Shown: positions 51,932 through 61,821, counted from the first letter of the stretch. The stretch is 64,000 nt of DNA from Clostridiaceae bacterium (GCA_030530095.1 JAUMVO010000004.1:26954-90953); one strand, 5' to 3'. The notes: generated by a model not told the origin, from the sequence alone. A program made the numbers and translations.

Positions 51932-53440
51932 TCAGATTGTTCCGTCCCAAGTTGATACGGTCGTGGAAGTCTTTTCCTCTTCGTCAAACCAGTGCGTTGT
52001 AACCGCCTTTGACTCGGTGAAGAAACGGTATGCGTCCTTGCCGAGGCAGTGAAGGTCGCCGAAGAAGGACTGCTTGTGTCCCGAGAACGGGAAGAAGCCT
52101 ACCGGTACGGGAATGCCGACGTTGATGCCGACCTGACCGCCGTCAGTGTAGCGTGCGAACTGACGTGCGAAATAACCCGACTGAGTGTAGATAACCGAAC
52201 CGTTTGCATAGGGGTTATCGTTCATTATCTTAAGGCCTTCTTCAAAATTCTTGCAGCGCTTGATGCAGAGTACGGGTCCGAATACCTCGTCTCTGCCGAT
52301 AGTCATATCCTCGGTAACCTTATCGAAGATTGTCGGGCCGACAAAGTAGCCGTTTTCATAGCCTTCAACGACGCAGTTTCTGCCGTCGAGTACAAGCTCA
52401 GCTCCCTCTGCAACGCCCTTATCGATGTCGGCGATAACCTCTTTATAATGTTTCTCATAGGTAATCGGTCCGAGCTTTGAATCCTTAAGCCATGAAGGAC
52501 CGACCTTAATCTGTTCGGCCTGCTTCTTAAGCTCTGCAACGAACTTATCTGCAATAGCCTCTTCAACTACGCAGCATGAAAGAGCCATACAGCGCTGACC
52601 TGCGCAGCCGTAAGCCGAATTGATAACGCCTGCAACTGTTCTCTCAAGAGCGCAGTCAGCCATAACCAGAGCGTGATTCTTCGCCTGGCAAAGAGCCTGA
52701 CAGCGCTTGCCTGCGGCAGCGGCTCTCTGATAAATCTTAAGACCTACGGGAGTCGAGCCGACGAAAGTGATACCCTTTACGTCGGGGTGGTCAAGAATGG
52801 TGTTTATCTCATTTCTCGAGCAGGTAACAACATTGATAACGCCGTCGGGAACGCCCGCTTCCTTATATATCTTTGCAAAGAGCATTGCGGTCTTGGGTGT
52901 AAGCGATGCCGCCTTAAGTACCATGGTATTGCCGCATGCGATGCAGGTCGGAGCCATCCAGCCGAAGGGAATCATTGCCGGGAAGTTAACCGGAACGATA
53001 CCTGCGAATACGCCGAGCGGCTCACGGTATTTAACGGTGTCATAACCGTTTGATGCGTCCATAATGCTCTCGCCCATCATAAGCGAAGGAACCTGAGTTG
53101 CAAGCTCGGTGCCTTCCTTAGCCTTGAGAACGTCGCCCTCCGCTTCACCCCAGACCTTGCCGTTTTCACATGCAACGGACATGGTGAGCTCTTCCATGTT
53201 CTCAATTATGAGGTCACGGATTTTATAGAGAATCTGCGCTCTCTTGATAGCGGGAACTGCTCTCCAGCCCGGATATGCCGCCTTGGCCGCTTCGATAGCC
53301 TCCAGAACCTCGTCATTGGTGCAGCAGGGAGCCTGACCGGTTACCTCGCCCGTTGACGGATTGTGAAGGTCGTACCATACGTCCGTCTTTGAATCACGGA
53401 ATTCACCGTTTACAAAATACTTGAGTTTTTCGATTGCCAT
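51932..53440 (-). CDS. iolA: Methylmalonate-semialdehyde / malonate-semialdehyde dehydrogenase (acylating)
   Basis: Converts malonate semialdehyde to acetyl-CoA and CO2 with NAD+ and CoA, the last step of inositol breakdown. The 502-residue aldehyde dehydrogenase has the MMSDH-type start KYFVNGEFRDSKT, the KPAS-like VLKAASLTPKTA, and the catalytic cysteine in YGCAGQRCMALS (the GQRCMA form is typical of MMSDH). The end is SVTTHW-like (AVTTHWF). An AAGGGG ribosome site precedes the ATG. Confidence 0.93.
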   Translation of the reverse strand: MAIEKLKYFVNGEFRDSKTDVWYDLHNPSTGEVTGQAPCCTNDEVLEAIEAAKAAYPGWRAVPAIKRAQILYKIRDLIIENMEELTMSVACENGKVWGEAEGDVLKAKEGTELATQVPSLMMGESIMDASNGYDTVKYREPLGVFAGIVPVNFPAMIPFGWMAPTCIACGNTMVLKAASLTPKTAMLFAKIYKEAGVPDGVINVVTCSRNEINTILDHPDVKGITFVGSTPVGLKIYQRAAAAGKRCQALCQAKNHALVMADCALERTVAGVINSAYGCAGQRCMALSCCVVEEAIADKFVAELKKQAEQIKVGPSWLKDSKLGPITYEKHYKEVIADIDKGVAEGAELVLDGRNCVVEGYENGYFVGPTIFDKVTEDMTIGRDEVFGPVLCIKRCKNFEEGLKIMNDNPYANGSVIYTQSGYFARQFARYTDGGQVGINVGIPVPVGFFPFSGHKQSFFGDLHCLGKDAYRFFTESKAVTTHWFDEEEKTSTTVSTWDGTI

Positions 53441-53471
53441 TGTATATTTTCCCCTTTCGGTTAATTACTGA

Positions 53472-54365
53472 TTAAAGACCTGCTGTCTCTCTGATATACT
53501 TTCTCGCCTTGAGAGCGTACTCAAACGGATTTGCGATTGCGGGATCCTGCTCGGCTTCTACGAGAACGTAACCCTCGTAGCCCGTCTTTTCAAGTACGTC
53601 GAAAATCGGCTTGAAATCGATACAGCCGTCGCCGGGAACGGTGAATGCTCCCGCTCTTACGCCCTGAAGGAAGCTCCAGTGATTTTCCTTAACCTTCGCT
53701 ACAACCTCGGGACGGATATCCTTGAGATGTACGTGACGGATTCTGTCGGCGTACTTGTTGAGTACCGACATGTAGTCCTCGCCGCAGTAAGCGAGATGGC
53801 CCGAGTCGAACAGAAGTCCGAAAAGCTCGGGATCCGTGTTGGCCATCATTCTGTCAATCTCTGCCTCGGTCTGAACAACAGTACCCATGTGGTGGTGGAA
53901 GCAAAGCTTGATGCCCATATCCTTAGCTACCTTGCCGAGCTTGTTGATACCGGTGCAGAGCTTATCCCACTCCTCATCGTTCATAACGTACTTGGCCTCG
54001 AAAATCGGCTTGTCCGTACCCTGAATCGAATGTCCCTGCTCGGAAATACCGACTACCTTTGCGCCCATTTCCTTGAGGAAGGTGATGTGCTCGATAAAGT
54101 CCTTCTCAACCTCTTCATAAGGCTTGGTGGTAAGGAAGGAGGAAAACCATGCGTTGCAAATCTGCATACCGCGAAGGTCGAGCGCCTTCTTCAAGACCTT
54201 TGTATCTCTGGGATACTTGTTGCCGACCTCACAGCCCGTGAAGCCTGCGAGAGCCATTTCCGAAATGCACTGCTCAAAGGTGTTTTCGGCGCCCAGATCG
54301 GGCATATCGTCGTTTGTCCAAGCTATCGGTGCAATACCGAGCTTTACCTTGTTTTTGTCAAGCAT
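53472..54365 (-). CDS. iolE: Myo-inosose-2 dehydratase
   Basis: Removes water from scyllo-inosose to give trihydroxycyclohexane-dione. The 297-residue xylose-isomerase-like barrel has [17 protein letters not shown] at the start (a strong IolE mark). Metal-site segments are [31 protein letters not shown] and [18 protein letters not shown] precedes the ATG. It lies between iolD and iolA. Confidence 0.95.
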   Translation of the reverse strand: MLDKNKVKLGIAPIAWTNDDMPDLGAENTFEQCISEMALAGFTGCEVGNKYPRDTKVLKKALDLRGMQICNAWFSSFLTTKPYEEVEKDFIEHITFLKEMGAKVVGISEQGHSIQGTDKPIFEAKYVMNDEEWDKLCTGINKLGKVAKDMGIKLCFHHHMGTVVQTEAEIDRMMANTDPELFGLLFDSGHLAYCGEDYMSVLNKYADRIRHVHLKDIRPEVVAKVKENHWSFLQGVRAGAFTVPGDGCIDFKPIFDVLEKTGYEGYVLVEAEQDPAIANPFEYALKARKYIRETAGL

Positions 54366-54376
54366 AGTTTTTCTCC

Positions 54377-56293
54377 TTAATATTTTCTTGCCTTTGACTT
54401 GCTTTCTTCCTTAGCTTCAAAGGCTTTGTTTACTTTTTCATTCTTCGATACCGAAGGAACGACGACGTGCCACCATGCGCCGTAACCGTCGGTCATGGTC
54501 TTGGGCAGCACCTTGATATCGATAAGTGTCGAAACATCCTGCTTAAGCGAATCCTTAAGAGCAAATTCAAGCTCTTCGGGCGTTCTTGCGGTGTAGGTCT
54601 TTACACCGTAACCCGAAGCGCACTTTGCAAAATCAATCGGAATAAGGTCGCCGAGCAGCTCGCCGTTTTCATTTCTGAAACGGAATTCGGTTGCAAGGTT
54701 TCCGATACCGTTTGACATTTCGAGATTGTTTATGCAGCCGAAGCCCGAATTGTCAAAGAGCATAACGTTAATTTTCTTATGCTCCTGCATACTTGTTACA
54801 AGCTCGGAGTGAAGCATCAGCCAGCTTCCGTCGCCGCACATGGCGTATGCTTCCTTGTCGGGCATAGCCATTTTAGAGCCGAGAGCGCCCGCAATTTCGT
54901 AACCCATGCAGGAATAGCCGTATTCCATATTATAGGTATAACGGCTGTCGGTTGTCCACATTCTCTGCAGGTCGCCGGGCAGTGAGCCTGCGGCAGCCGT
55001 GCAGGTTGCGTCTGCGGGAATGAGCCTTCTTATCATAGCCACAGCGGCGGTCTGAGTTATAGTGCCGAATTTCGCGGCAAATTCAGGAATGGTCTTTTCA
55101 TCCCGAGCTGCGATAAGAGGCTTAAAGTTCTCGTCGTAAGCGTAGTTCGAAAGGAATTCCATTTCCCTGTCCCAGCCGTCACGGGCTGCTTTAATTTCGG
55201 TTGTATATTGAGAGGTGTAATTGGCTTTTTTAAGCTCCTCGCCCAGAGCGATGATACCGAGCTTTGCGTCGCAAACCGCCTTGGTTGCGTCGAGCTTGTA
55301 AGCGTCAAAGCGTGACGTGTTGATTGTTACAAACTTAGCATCTGCTCTGAACAAGGATTTTGAAGCGGTTGTGAAATCGGAGAATCTCGTGCCGATACCG
55401 ATGATAACGTCTGCCTCCTTAGCTATGTCATTACCCGAGGAATTTCCCGTAACGCCCAAGCCGCCGAGATTGTATTCGTTTGACGAAAGGCAGGCTGATT
55501 TGCCCGACTGAGTCTCGGCAAACGGAATATTGAACTGACGGCAGAAAGCCTCGAGAGCTTCACCCGCTTCGGAATAACGCACACCGCCGCCACAGATAAC
55601 AAGAGGCTTCTTTGACGAAACGACAACCCTTGCAATGTCCTCAATCTCCTCTTTGGCAGGGGCTATTCTCGTAATCCTATGTACTCTCTTTTGGAAGAAC
55701 GAATCGGGATAGTCATAGCTCTCTCCCTCAACGTCCTGACAGATTGAGATTGCAACCGCACCTGTTTCGGCGGTGTCGGTAAGTACTCTCATAGCGTTGA
55801 TAAGAGCGCTCATAATCTGCTCGGGGCGCTGAATTCTGTCCCAATATCTTGTGACCGCCTTGTATGCGTCGTTTGTAGTCGTTGCAAGTGAATTTACCTG
55901 CTCAAACTGCTGAAGCACGGGGTCGGGCTGACGGGTTGCGAATGCGTCAGCGGGGAAAAGCAAAAGCGGTACGTGGTTGACCGTTGCCGTTGCGGCGGCG
56001 GTAACCATATTGGCAGAGCCGGGTCCTATCGAGGACGAGCAGGCGATAATCTTTCTGCGGTTGTTCATCTTGGCAAACGATGTCGCAGCGTGAGCCATAC
56101 CCTGCTCGTTCTTACCCTGATAAACACGAAGTCCGCCCTTATCGGAATCAAGAGCCTCGCCCAAGCCGAGAACTATTCCGTGACCGAAAACCGTAAATAT
56201 GCCGTCGACAAACTTGGTTTCAACGCCGTCGAACGACACGTACTGATTGTCAAGGAACTTAACAAGTGCCTGAGCCATAGTCATTTTAGCCAT
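54377..56293 (-). CDS. iolD: 3D-(3,5/4)-trihydroxycyclohexane-1,2-dione acylhydrolase (decarboxylating)
   Basis: Thiamine-diphosphate enzyme that opens the inositol-derived ring to 5-deoxy-glucuronate. The 638-residue chain has the catalytic glutamate region [16 protein letters not shown], a central NAD-fold domain ([12 protein letters not shown]) and the ThDP/Mg motif MCGDGSWLM to [11 protein letters not shown]. The length and the N-terminal [16 protein letters not shown] are typical of IolD. GAGGTGAAATT precedes the ATG. Confidence 0.95.
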   Translation of the reverse strand: MAKMTMAQALVKFLDNQYVSFDGVETKFVDGIFTVFGHGIVLGLGEALDSDKGGLRVYQGKNEQGMAHAATSFAKMNNRRKIIACSSSIGPGSANMVTAAATATVNHVPLLLFPADAFATRQPDPVLQQFEQVNSLATTTNDAYKAVTRYWDRIQRPEQIMSALINAMRVLTDTAETGAVAISICQDVEGESYDYPDSFFQKRVHRITRIAPAKEEIEDIARVVVSSKKPLVICGGGVRYSEAGEALEAFCRQFNIPFAETQSGKSACLSSNEYNLGGLGVTGNSSGNDIAKEADVIIGIGTRFSDFTTASKSLFRADAKFVTINTSRFDAYKLDATKAVCDAKLGIIALGEELKKANYTSQYTTEIKAARDGWDREMEFLSNYAYDENFKPLIAARDEKTIPEFAAKFGTITQTAAVAMIRRLIPADATCTAAAGSLPGDLQRMWTTDSRYTYNMEYGYSCMGYEIAGALGSKMAMPDKEAYAMCGDGSWLMLHSELVTSMQEHKKINVMLFDNSGFGCINNLEMSNGIGNLATEFRFRNENGELLGDLIPIDFAKCASGYGVKTYTARTPEELEFALKDSLKQDVSTLIDIKVLPKTMTDGYGAWWHVVVPSVSKNEKVNKAFEAKEESKSKARKY

Positions 56294-56319
56294 AATTTCA
56301 CCTCATTTATAATCGTTGA

Positions 56320-57090
56320 TTATTTTTCATCAAGGAGCCATTTATGCTCCGGAGCGTCTATTCTGGTCTTTCTCCACGGGTCGCCGTCAAGGTGTCTTAT
56401 CATCCATACGTAGCACATCTTATAACCGGGTGCAGCCGCCTGCTGATGCGTGTGCATAGGAGTAATGCACAAACAACCCTGATTCTCAACCTTGTAGCAG
56501 TCGTCGCCGTTGAAGCCTACGCCGAAGCCCTGCGGCTTCTCAAACTCATAGTAGTAGACCTCGGGCTGCGGATGATAATGCGGAGGATAACTTGTCCAGC
56601 AACCGGGCTTGTGAAAAACCTCGCCTAAAACGAGATTTGAATACGGTGCGGATTCATAGTCAAAAACGGTAAGAACAAATCTGTCCGCCGTGCCGTCCCA
56701 CTGGTCGGCGCCGAAATGCTGAATCATAAGGTCGTCGGGTTTGTAGTAATGAACGCCGAAATCGTTCAAATTGTCGGTCTGCTCGATTACAAGTCGGGAG
56801 TCGGCATTGGCCTTAACGCTGATCTCATTTCCCTTTGAAAAATGAATTGCGGTCGCCTTGTCAAGAAACGGCGAACGGCGCTTAGCGTTTTCGGTTCTTC
56901 CCTCAAAGCAGAAGTCAACATCGCCCTGCATAAGCAGTATTGCGGTTTCGTTTTCCGCTTCGCAAATTGTAAGGCTCTCCCCTGCTTTCAGGATTTTAAC
57001 CTTTATGTTCATGAGCATATCGGAATTGATACCGTTCATTTCACACAGGATTTTTTCATTGTTTTCGTTAAATTCGGGATTGTGATACAT
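56320..57090 (-). CDS. iolB: 5-deoxy-glucuronate isomerase
   Basis: Isomerises 5-deoxy-D-glucuronate to 2-deoxy-5-keto-D-gluconate. The cupin metal site is visible in YPPHYHPQPEVYYYEF, the glutamate beyond it, and PMHTHQQAAAPGYKMCYVWMIRH. The ATG at 57090 has GGAGGACATT upstream and gives 256 residues; longer frames upstream read into the preceding gene. IolB is often about 270 residues, so this one is slightly short at the N-terminus. Confidence 0.92.
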   Translation of the reverse strand: MYHNPEFNENNEKILCEMNGINSDMLMNIKVKILKAGESLTICEAENETAILLMQGDVDFCFEGRTENAKRRSPFLDKATAIHFSKGNEISVKANADSRLVIEQTDNLNDFGVHYYKPDDLMIQHFGADQWDGTADRFVLTVFDYESAPYSNLVLGEVFHKPGCWTSYPPHYHPQPEVYYYEFEKPQGFGVGFNGDDCYKVENQGCLCITPMHTHQQAAAPGYKMCYVWMIRHLDGDPWRKTRIDAPEHKWLLDEK

Positions 57091-57101
57091 AATGTCCTCC
57101 G

Positions 57102-57794
57102 TCAGTCTTTTATTCTGTCGTCGGTCAGCGCACCGCTTGACCATATAGGAATTGCTTCGCCGAGATACGTAGGCTCGGGTTTGAAAATGCACCAGATAAA
57201 GTCCTTGACTCTTGCCGCCGCTTCGCGCACGTTGTTGATTACGGGATAGAGCAGATTTTCCGCCTTATAGCCGTAAGCGTCAAGTCCGAGCTTTCTCGCG
57301 TCGTAAACGGCGCGGTAAATGTGATAGGTCTGAGTGACAATAAGCAACTTTTCAACCTCAAACACATCTCTTGCACGGTACATTGACTCGTAGGTTGAGA
57401 AGCCTGCGTGGTCCATAAACACCTTATCGGCGTCTACGCCTCTTTCGACGGCGTAGTCCTTCATAAAGTTGACCTCGTCATAGCTTTCGGTGCCGTGGTC
57501 GCCCGACATAAGCAGTCTGTCGCTGCAGCCCGTGCCAAATGCTTCAAGTCCAAAGCTTAAGCGCTCGTCAAGCATCGGCGAGCCCTTTCTTGCGCCGAGC
57601 ACCATAACACAGTCGAAGCTTTCCGCCTTAACCGAGTCAAGGTCAAGTATGTACTTTGAAGCATAACCGACAACATAGGCATTTGCCAAAAGCACAAACA
57701 AGCCTGCGCAGACGCAAAGGCAAAGCGCAATACAAATCAACCGTCTCAACGGCTTTGATTTGATAAGATGCTTCTTTTCTTTTTTGCTTTTCAT
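57102..57794 (-). CDS. YdcF/SanA-like (DUF218) membrane-anchored protein
   Basis: A 230-residue protein with one N-terminal helix (about residues 17-38) and an outer DUF218 domain: VMVLGARKGSPMLDERLSFG (in part), LLMSGDHGTESYDEVNFMKD and LIVTQTYHIYRAVYDARKLG. SanA/ElyC-type proteins have envelope-linked roles; the reaction is unknown. Sitting between iolC and iolB with short gaps, it is co-transcribed with inositol genes though no metabolic role is evident. Confidence 0.85.
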   Translation of the reverse strand: MKSKKEKKHLIKSKPLRRLICIALCLCVCAGLFVLLANAYVVGYASKYILDLDSVKAESFDCVMVLGARKGSPMLDERLSFGLEAFGTGCSDRLLMSGDHGTESYDEVNFMKDYAVERGVDADKVFMDHAGFSTYESMYRARDVFEVEKLLIVTQTYHIYRAVYDARKLGLDAYGYKAENLLYPVINNVREAAARVKDFIWCIFKPEPTYLGEAIPIWSSGALTDDRIKD

Positions 57795-57796
57795 AG

Positions 57797-58813
57797 TTAT
57801 ACACGAGCTATTAACTCGCCGTATTCTTCTTTTTCTTTTTTTATAAAATCCTTAACCTTTTCTACCGAAGGCATATCCTCGGAGCAGGCGTGGGAAGCAA
57901 TAAGCAACGAAGCCGAAGCCGAGCCGAATTCAAGGCAGTCGATAATTTCCCAGCCCTCAAACAGACCGTAAAGGAAGGCGCTTGCGTAGCCGTCGCCGCC
58001 GCCGAAGCTCTTGAGAAGCTTAATCGGGAAGGGCTTGATTGAGAAGCTTTCGCCGTCGTTGGTGTATGCGGTTGAGCCTTCCTTGCCGTGCTTGATGATA
58101 ACGATTTTCGCATTCTGAGCGTGCCAGTATTTTGCGGTTTCGATATCGTCCATACCCTCTTTAATGAGCTTCTGGGTAAGGTCGTATTCCTCACGCGAGC
58201 CGAGAATTATATCGGCTTCCTTGGCAACTGCGGAATAGTAGATTGCGATTTCGTCCTCATTCTTCCAGTTGTATGCACGGTAATCGATATCGAAAATAAT
58301 CGGCACGTTATTTCTCTTTGCAAGCGCAACAGCCTTTAATGCCGCTTCTCTCGACGGGCTTTCTGCAAGAGCCGTTCCCGAAATAAGTAAAGCCTTACCT
58401 CTCTTGATATACTCCTCGTCAATGTCGCAGACATCGAGCTTTAAGTCAGCAGCCATATTACGGTACATAACTATCGAGCTTTCGGTTTCGGACTTGATTT
58501 CGGTAAAGGTAAGACCTATCTTTTCACCGTTTTCACATTTTACGATATGCGAGGTGTCAATGCCCTCTTTTTCAAAATAATCGGTAACAAATTTTCCGAG
58601 CTGGTCGTCGGACACACGGGCAAAGAAGCCGCACTTCTTGCCGAGCCTTGCAAGACCGACTGCAATATTGGCGGGCGAGCCGCCGAGATAGCGCTTGAAG
58701 GTGGTGCTTTCGTTAAGCGGGCAGTAATAATCAACGGGATTGAGGTCAACCGCAACTCTGCCGAGTAAAATCAGATCGTACTGCTTTGAATTATCGAATT
58801 CTATGTACTTCAT
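57797..58813 (-). CDS. iolC: 5-dehydro-2-deoxygluconokinase
   Basis: PfkB-family kinase that phosphorylates 2-deoxy-5-keto-gluconate at O6. The start YDLILLGRVAVDLNP, the GGSPANIAVGLARLG nucleoside-kinase loop and the C-terminal anion-hole region KSFGGGDGYASAFLYG are present. The typical catalytic GAGD is GGGDGYAS here, as in other IolC proteins. The length is 338 residues. AAGGGGAGAAA precedes the ATG. Confidence 0.93.
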   Translation of the reverse strand: MKYIEFDNSKQYDLILLGRVAVDLNPVDYYCPLNESTTFKRYLGGSPANIAVGLARLGKKCGFFARVSDDQLGKFVTDYFEKEGIDTSHIVKCENGEKIGLTFTEIKSETESSIVMYRNMAADLKLDVCDIDEEYIKRGKALLISGTALAESPSREAALKAVALAKRNNVPIIFDIDYRAYNWKNEDEIAIYYSAVAKEADIILGSREEYDLTQKLIKEGMDDIETAKYWHAQNAKIVIIKHGKEGSTAYTNDGESFSIKPFPIKLLKSFGGGDGYASAFLYGLFEGWEIIDCLEFGSASASLLIASHACSEDMPSVEKVKDFIKKEKEEYGELIARV

Positions 58814-58825
58814 ATTTTTCTCCCC

Positions 58826-59677
58826 TTAGTCATTTATAAAATTAAACACTTTGATATGTCTTTTAACATTCTGATAAACGCCCTCGACCTCGGCGGCGGA
58901 AAGCTCGAAGTAGTTTGCCTTTTCCTTGCCGTCGCAATAGTCCTTGGCGTATTTTGCAAGATGATCGAACGACGCCGTTGCAATATTAACCTTGCGTATG
59001 CCGAGCTTAATAGCATGCCGGAACTGCTCATCGCTTATTCCCGTACCGCCGTGTAAAACGAGCGGAATATTTACGCGCTTATTAATCTCTTCAAGCACGT
59101 CAAAACGAAGCTCGGGCGAAACGGGATAGTTGCCGTGCGCGTTGCCGATAGCGACCGCAAGCGCGTCAACGCCCGTCTGCTCACAGAATTTTACCGCATC
59201 GTCGGGATCGGTGCAGAGGATTTCGTGCTTCTTTCCCTCGCCCTCGTTACCGCCGACTACGCCGAGCTCGGCTTCGACGGTTGCGCCGTGTTTGTAAGCC
59301 TCGGCAACAACGGCGTGAACCTGTTTTATATTCTCCTCAAGCGGCAGAAGCGAGCCGTCAAACATAACCGACGTAAATCCCAGCTCAAGCGCTTTTTTTA
59401 CGGTTTCAAATTTAAGTCCGTGGTCGAGATGTACGGCAATATCAACCTTTGCATTCTTTGCCGCCGCAATCATCATCGGTCCCATCAGCTCAAGCGGAGA
59501 ATTCTTAAGCCTTACCTCCGCTATCTGCAGGATTATAGGCGTGTTCAGTTCCTCCGCCGCCCTGACGGCACCCATAACCATTTCCATATTGCCGACGGAA
59601 AACGCGCCGACGGCAACGCCTTTTTTGTCAGCCGCTTCGAGAAGCTGCTTCATTTTCACAAGCGCCAAAGCACTCAC
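58826..59677 (-). CDS. Class II ketose-bisphosphate aldolase (IolJ/Fba-like)
   Basis: Zinc aldolase expected to split 2-deoxy-5-keto-gluconate 6-phosphate into malonate semialdehyde and dihydroxyacetone phosphate. The 283-residue barrel has VGAFSVGNMEMVMGAVRAA, VAVHLDHGLKFETVKKAL (metal histidines), EAELGVVGGNEG and LVLHGGTGISDEQF. It starts with GTG, seven bases after AAAGG. As the first iol gene it most likely acts in this pathway rather than in glycolysis, but fructose bisphosphate cannot be excluded. Confidence 0.88.
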   Translation of the reverse strand: MSALALVKMKQLLEAADKKGVAVGAFSVGNMEMVMGAVRAAEELNTPIILQIAEVRLKNSPLELMGPMMIAAAKNAKVDIAVHLDHGLKFETVKKALELGFTSVMFDGSLLPLEENIKQVHAVVAEAYKHGATVEAELGVVGGNEGEGKKHEILCTDPDDAVKFCEQTGVDALAVAIGNAHGNYPVSPELRFDVLEEINKRVNIPLVLHGGTGISDEQFRHAIKLGIRKVNIATASFDHLAKYAKDYCDGKEKANYFELSAAEVEGVYQNVKRHIKVFNFIND

Positions 59678-59725
59678 TCGCCTTTCATCTGAGGCTACTG
59701 CCCAGCTTATAATTATACATATAAA

Positions 59726-59754
59726 AGTTTACCACAGTTTAATATTGTTTTCAA
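59726..59754 (-). promoter_or_regulatory. Possible promoter of the inositol operon
   Basis: TTGAAA (59754-59749), 17 bases and TAAACT (59731-59726) on the minus strand, about 50 bases before the aldolase start. A second TATAAT at about 59710 is an alternative -10. No clear IolR or cre operator is seen in 59678-59800. Confidence 0.4.
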
Positions 59755-59801
59755 TCATTTTAATATAAATATATATAAAAATTTAGTTGTTTTTTACCTC
59801 G

Positions 59802-59830
59802 TTGTTTTTAACGGGTTTTTGTGATATAAT
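59802..59830 (+). promoter_or_regulatory. Predicted promoter of the acetyltransferase gene
   Basis: TTGTTT (59802-59807), 17 bases and TATAAT (59825-59830), followed by AAGGAAGGAAGG before the ATG. Confidence 0.55.
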
Positions 59831-59865
59831 CGGCTTGAAATCACGTCAAGGAAGGAAGGCTGAAA

Positions 59866-60531
59866 ATGAAAGGAATTAACGACTGGGACAGAATGGTAAA
59901 CGGAAAGCTTTACAACGCCGCAAGTAAGGATTTGTATAAAAGACATTTACTCGGTATGATGCGCTGTCAGAGGTTTAACCGCATAGCCTTATGGAGAGCT
60001 TTATCGAAGCAGCGTGCGCTGACTAAGCTTATACCGTCTTCAAAAGGCAAGGACTTATGTATTTTTGCGCCTTTTTACTGCGAATACGGCGTCAATATCA
60101 AAGTCGGTATGGGTTGCTTTGTCAACTATAACTGCACGTTTCTGGACATCTCCCCGATTACGCTTGAGGACGGAGTCTGGATAGGCGCAAACGTCACTCT
60201 CGCCACGCCTTCTCACCCGTTCCTGCCGGACGAAAGGCTGCCGCAGAATTATCCCGACGGTTTTCACGATCTTGAGTATTCCAAGCCGATAACGATAAAG
60301 AAAAACTGCTGGATTTGCTCGAGCGCCACGATTATCGGCGGAGTAACAATCGGGGAAAACAGCATAGTTGCCGCGGGCGCGGTCGTTACAAAGGACGTAC
60401 CTGCAAACAGCATTGTAGCAGGCGTTCCCGCTAGGGTTATCCGAACCATCGACGAAAAGGACAGAATGAACGTCTGGGAAGCGTATGTAAAGGACGAAAT
60501 TCCGTTATCGATAAGGGAAAAAGAGGAATAG
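59866..60531 (+). CDS. Sugar O-acetyltransferase (maltose/galactoside acetyltransferase type)
   Basis: A 221-residue trimeric left-handed beta-helix enzyme that acetylates sugars with acetyl-CoA. An N-terminal helical maltose-acetyltransferase segment is followed by hexapeptide repeats: NYNCTFLDISPITLEDGVWIGANV (in part) and GVTIGENSIVAAGAVVTKDVPANSIVAGVPARVIR (in part). The catalytic histidine is in the TPSHPF segment. It is monocistronic, with its own terminator. Confidence 0.92.
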   Translation: MKGINDWDRMVNGKLYNAASKDLYKRHLLGMMRCQRFNRIALWRALSKQRALTKLIPSSKGKDLCIFAPFYCEYGVNIKVGMGCFVNYNCTFLDISPITLEDGVWIGANVTLATPSHPFLPDERLPQNYPDGFHDLEYSKPITIKKNCWICSSATIIGGVTIGENSIVAAGAVVTKDVPANSIVAGVPARVIRTIDEKDRMNVWEAYVKDEIPLSIREKEE

Positions 60532-60532
60532 G

Positions 60533-60559
60533 AAAAGGCAGGAATTTTTCCTGCCTTTT
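60533..60559. terminator. Bidirectional terminator between the acetyltransferase and spoVAC
   Basis: Perfect twelve-base stem AAAAGGCAGGAA / TTCCTGCCTTTT with a three-base loop, ending in T4. Confidence 0.85.
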
Positions 60560-61001
60560 AATATAGCTTGAATATATAACAGATAACGCCGTACACGAAT
60601 GCCGCCGCTGTGCCGTAGGCTATGACGGGACCTGCGATAATAAATATTCTCGCACCCGTGCCGAGCACCCTGCCCTCGGTTTTGAATTCCATAGCGGGAG
60701 AAACGACGGAATTTGCAAAGCCCGTTATGGGAACTATAGTTCCGGCTCCTGCGTGCTTGGCGATTTTGTCAAAAATCCCGATACCCGTAAGGATTGCTGT
60801 CAATACTATAAGCGTCACGGCGGTCAGCGCCTTCTGCTCGTCCTCGTTCATTCCGAGCCGTTCATAAAGCATCAGAAGTCCCTGCCCTATTGCGCAGATA
60901 AGTCCGCCGATCAAGAACGCCTTTATGCAGTTTTTACCCTTCGGCGAGGGCGGCGTTACGCGCTTTACCATTTTCTCATACTGTTGCTTAGAAGTTGCCA
61001 T
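60558..61001 (-). CDS. spoVAC: Stage V sporulation protein AC
   Basis: Membrane protein of the spore inner membrane used for calcium-dipicolinate uptake and release. The 147-residue sequence has the family segments YEKMVKRVTPPSPKGKNC at the start, AGAGTIVPITGFANSVVSPAMEFKTEGRVLGTG (in part) and four to five helices. SpoVAD and SpoVAE partners usually sit next to it; here the gene stands alone between convergent and divergent neighbours. CGAGGTG precedes the ATG. Confidence 0.9.
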   Translation of the reverse strand: MATSKQQYEKMVKRVTPPSPKGKNCIKAFLIGGLICAIGQGLLMLYERLGMNEDEQKALTAVTLIVLTAILTGIGIFDKIAKHAGAGTIVPITGFANSVVSPAMEFKTEGRVLGTGARIFIIAGPVIAYGTAAAFVYGVICYIFKLY

Positions 61002-61058
61002 ACTCTACACCTCGCCTTATTATATGCAAAAAGAGTTCTAAAATTCATAAATTGTTTA

Positions 61059-61087
61059 TTGATTTATCGCCCGTTTTACTATAAAAT
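61059..61087 (+). promoter_or_regulatory. Predicted promoter of the ABC ATPase gene
   Basis: TTGATT (61059-61064), 17 bases and TAAAAT (61082-61087). It leaves a leader of only about ten bases before the AAGGCGG ribosome site. Confidence 0.5.
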
Positions 61088-61101
61088 CTACTCATAAGGC
61101 G

Positions 61102-61803
61102 GTGATTATTCTGGCTCTGATTGAAGTTAAAGATATTTATAAGATTTACAACCCCGGCGAAAACGAGGTTCGTGCCCTTGACGGCATTACTCTTTCTATC
61201 GACAGGGGCGAATTCGTCGCCATAGTCGGTCAGTCGGGTTCGGGTAAATCGACGCTTATGAATATGCTCGGTCTTCTCGACATACCCACGAGCGGAACCT
61301 ATATGCTCGACGGTGTTGATGTGTCGAGTATGACCGACGACGAGCTGTCGGAAATACGCAACAAGCAAATAGGCTTTATCTTCCAGGGCTTCAATCTCAT
61401 ACCGAGTCTCACCGCACAGGCAAACGTTGAGCTTCCCCTTGTTTACAGAGGAATGAGGGGCGAGGAACGTCACAGACTTTCGCTCGAAGCGCTTGAAAAG
61501 GTCGGTCTTTCGCACCGTCTTACCCACCTGCCCAAGCAGATGTCGGGCGGCCAGCAGCAGAGAGTTGCAATAGCCCGCGCCGTAGCCGCGAGACCGCCTA
61601 TTATACTTGCCGACGAGCCGACGGGCAATCTCGACAGCCACTCGGGCGAGGACGTAATGCAGATTTTAACCGGTCTTTACAAGGAAGGCAGAACGGTTAT
61701 CATAATCACCCACGACCCCGGTATTGCCGCAAGAGCGAAAAGGGTTGTCAAGATTTCCGACGGTCAGGTTATTGACGACTATATCAACGAGGACGTCGAA
61801 TAA
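61102..61803 (+). CDS. ABC transporter ATP-binding protein (LolD/MacB type), no permease next to it
   Basis: A 233-residue ATPase: Walker [11 protein letters not shown]-loop [10 protein letters not shown], signature [14 protein letters not shown], Walker [13 protein letters not shown] and the H-switch ITHDP. The LolD/MacB group drives lipoprotein or peptide export with an FtsX-like permease. No such permease gene follows; a terminator-free gap leads to another promoter. The start is unclear: GTG at 61102 overlaps the AAGGCGGTG ribosome site, while CTG at 61111 is well spaced and gives the family N-terminus [11 protein letters not shown]. Confidence 0.9.
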   Translation: MIILALIEVKDIYKIYNPGENEVRALDGITLSIDRGEFVAIVGQSGSGKSTLMNMLGLLDIPTSGTYMLDGVDVSSMTDDELSEIRNKQIGFIFQGFNLIPSLTAQANVELPLVYRGMRGEERHRLSLEALEKVGLSHRLTHLPKQMSGGQQQRVAIARAVAARPPIILADEPTGNLDSHSGEDVMQILTGLYKEGRTVIIITHDPGIAARAKRVVKISDGQVIDDYINEDVE

Positions 61804-61821
61804 AAAAATCAGTCAATTCTA

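Noticed and set aside
59678..59800. cre or IolR operator before the inositol operon
   Set aside because: The AT-rich region contains no convincing match to a cre site or a clear inverted repeat.
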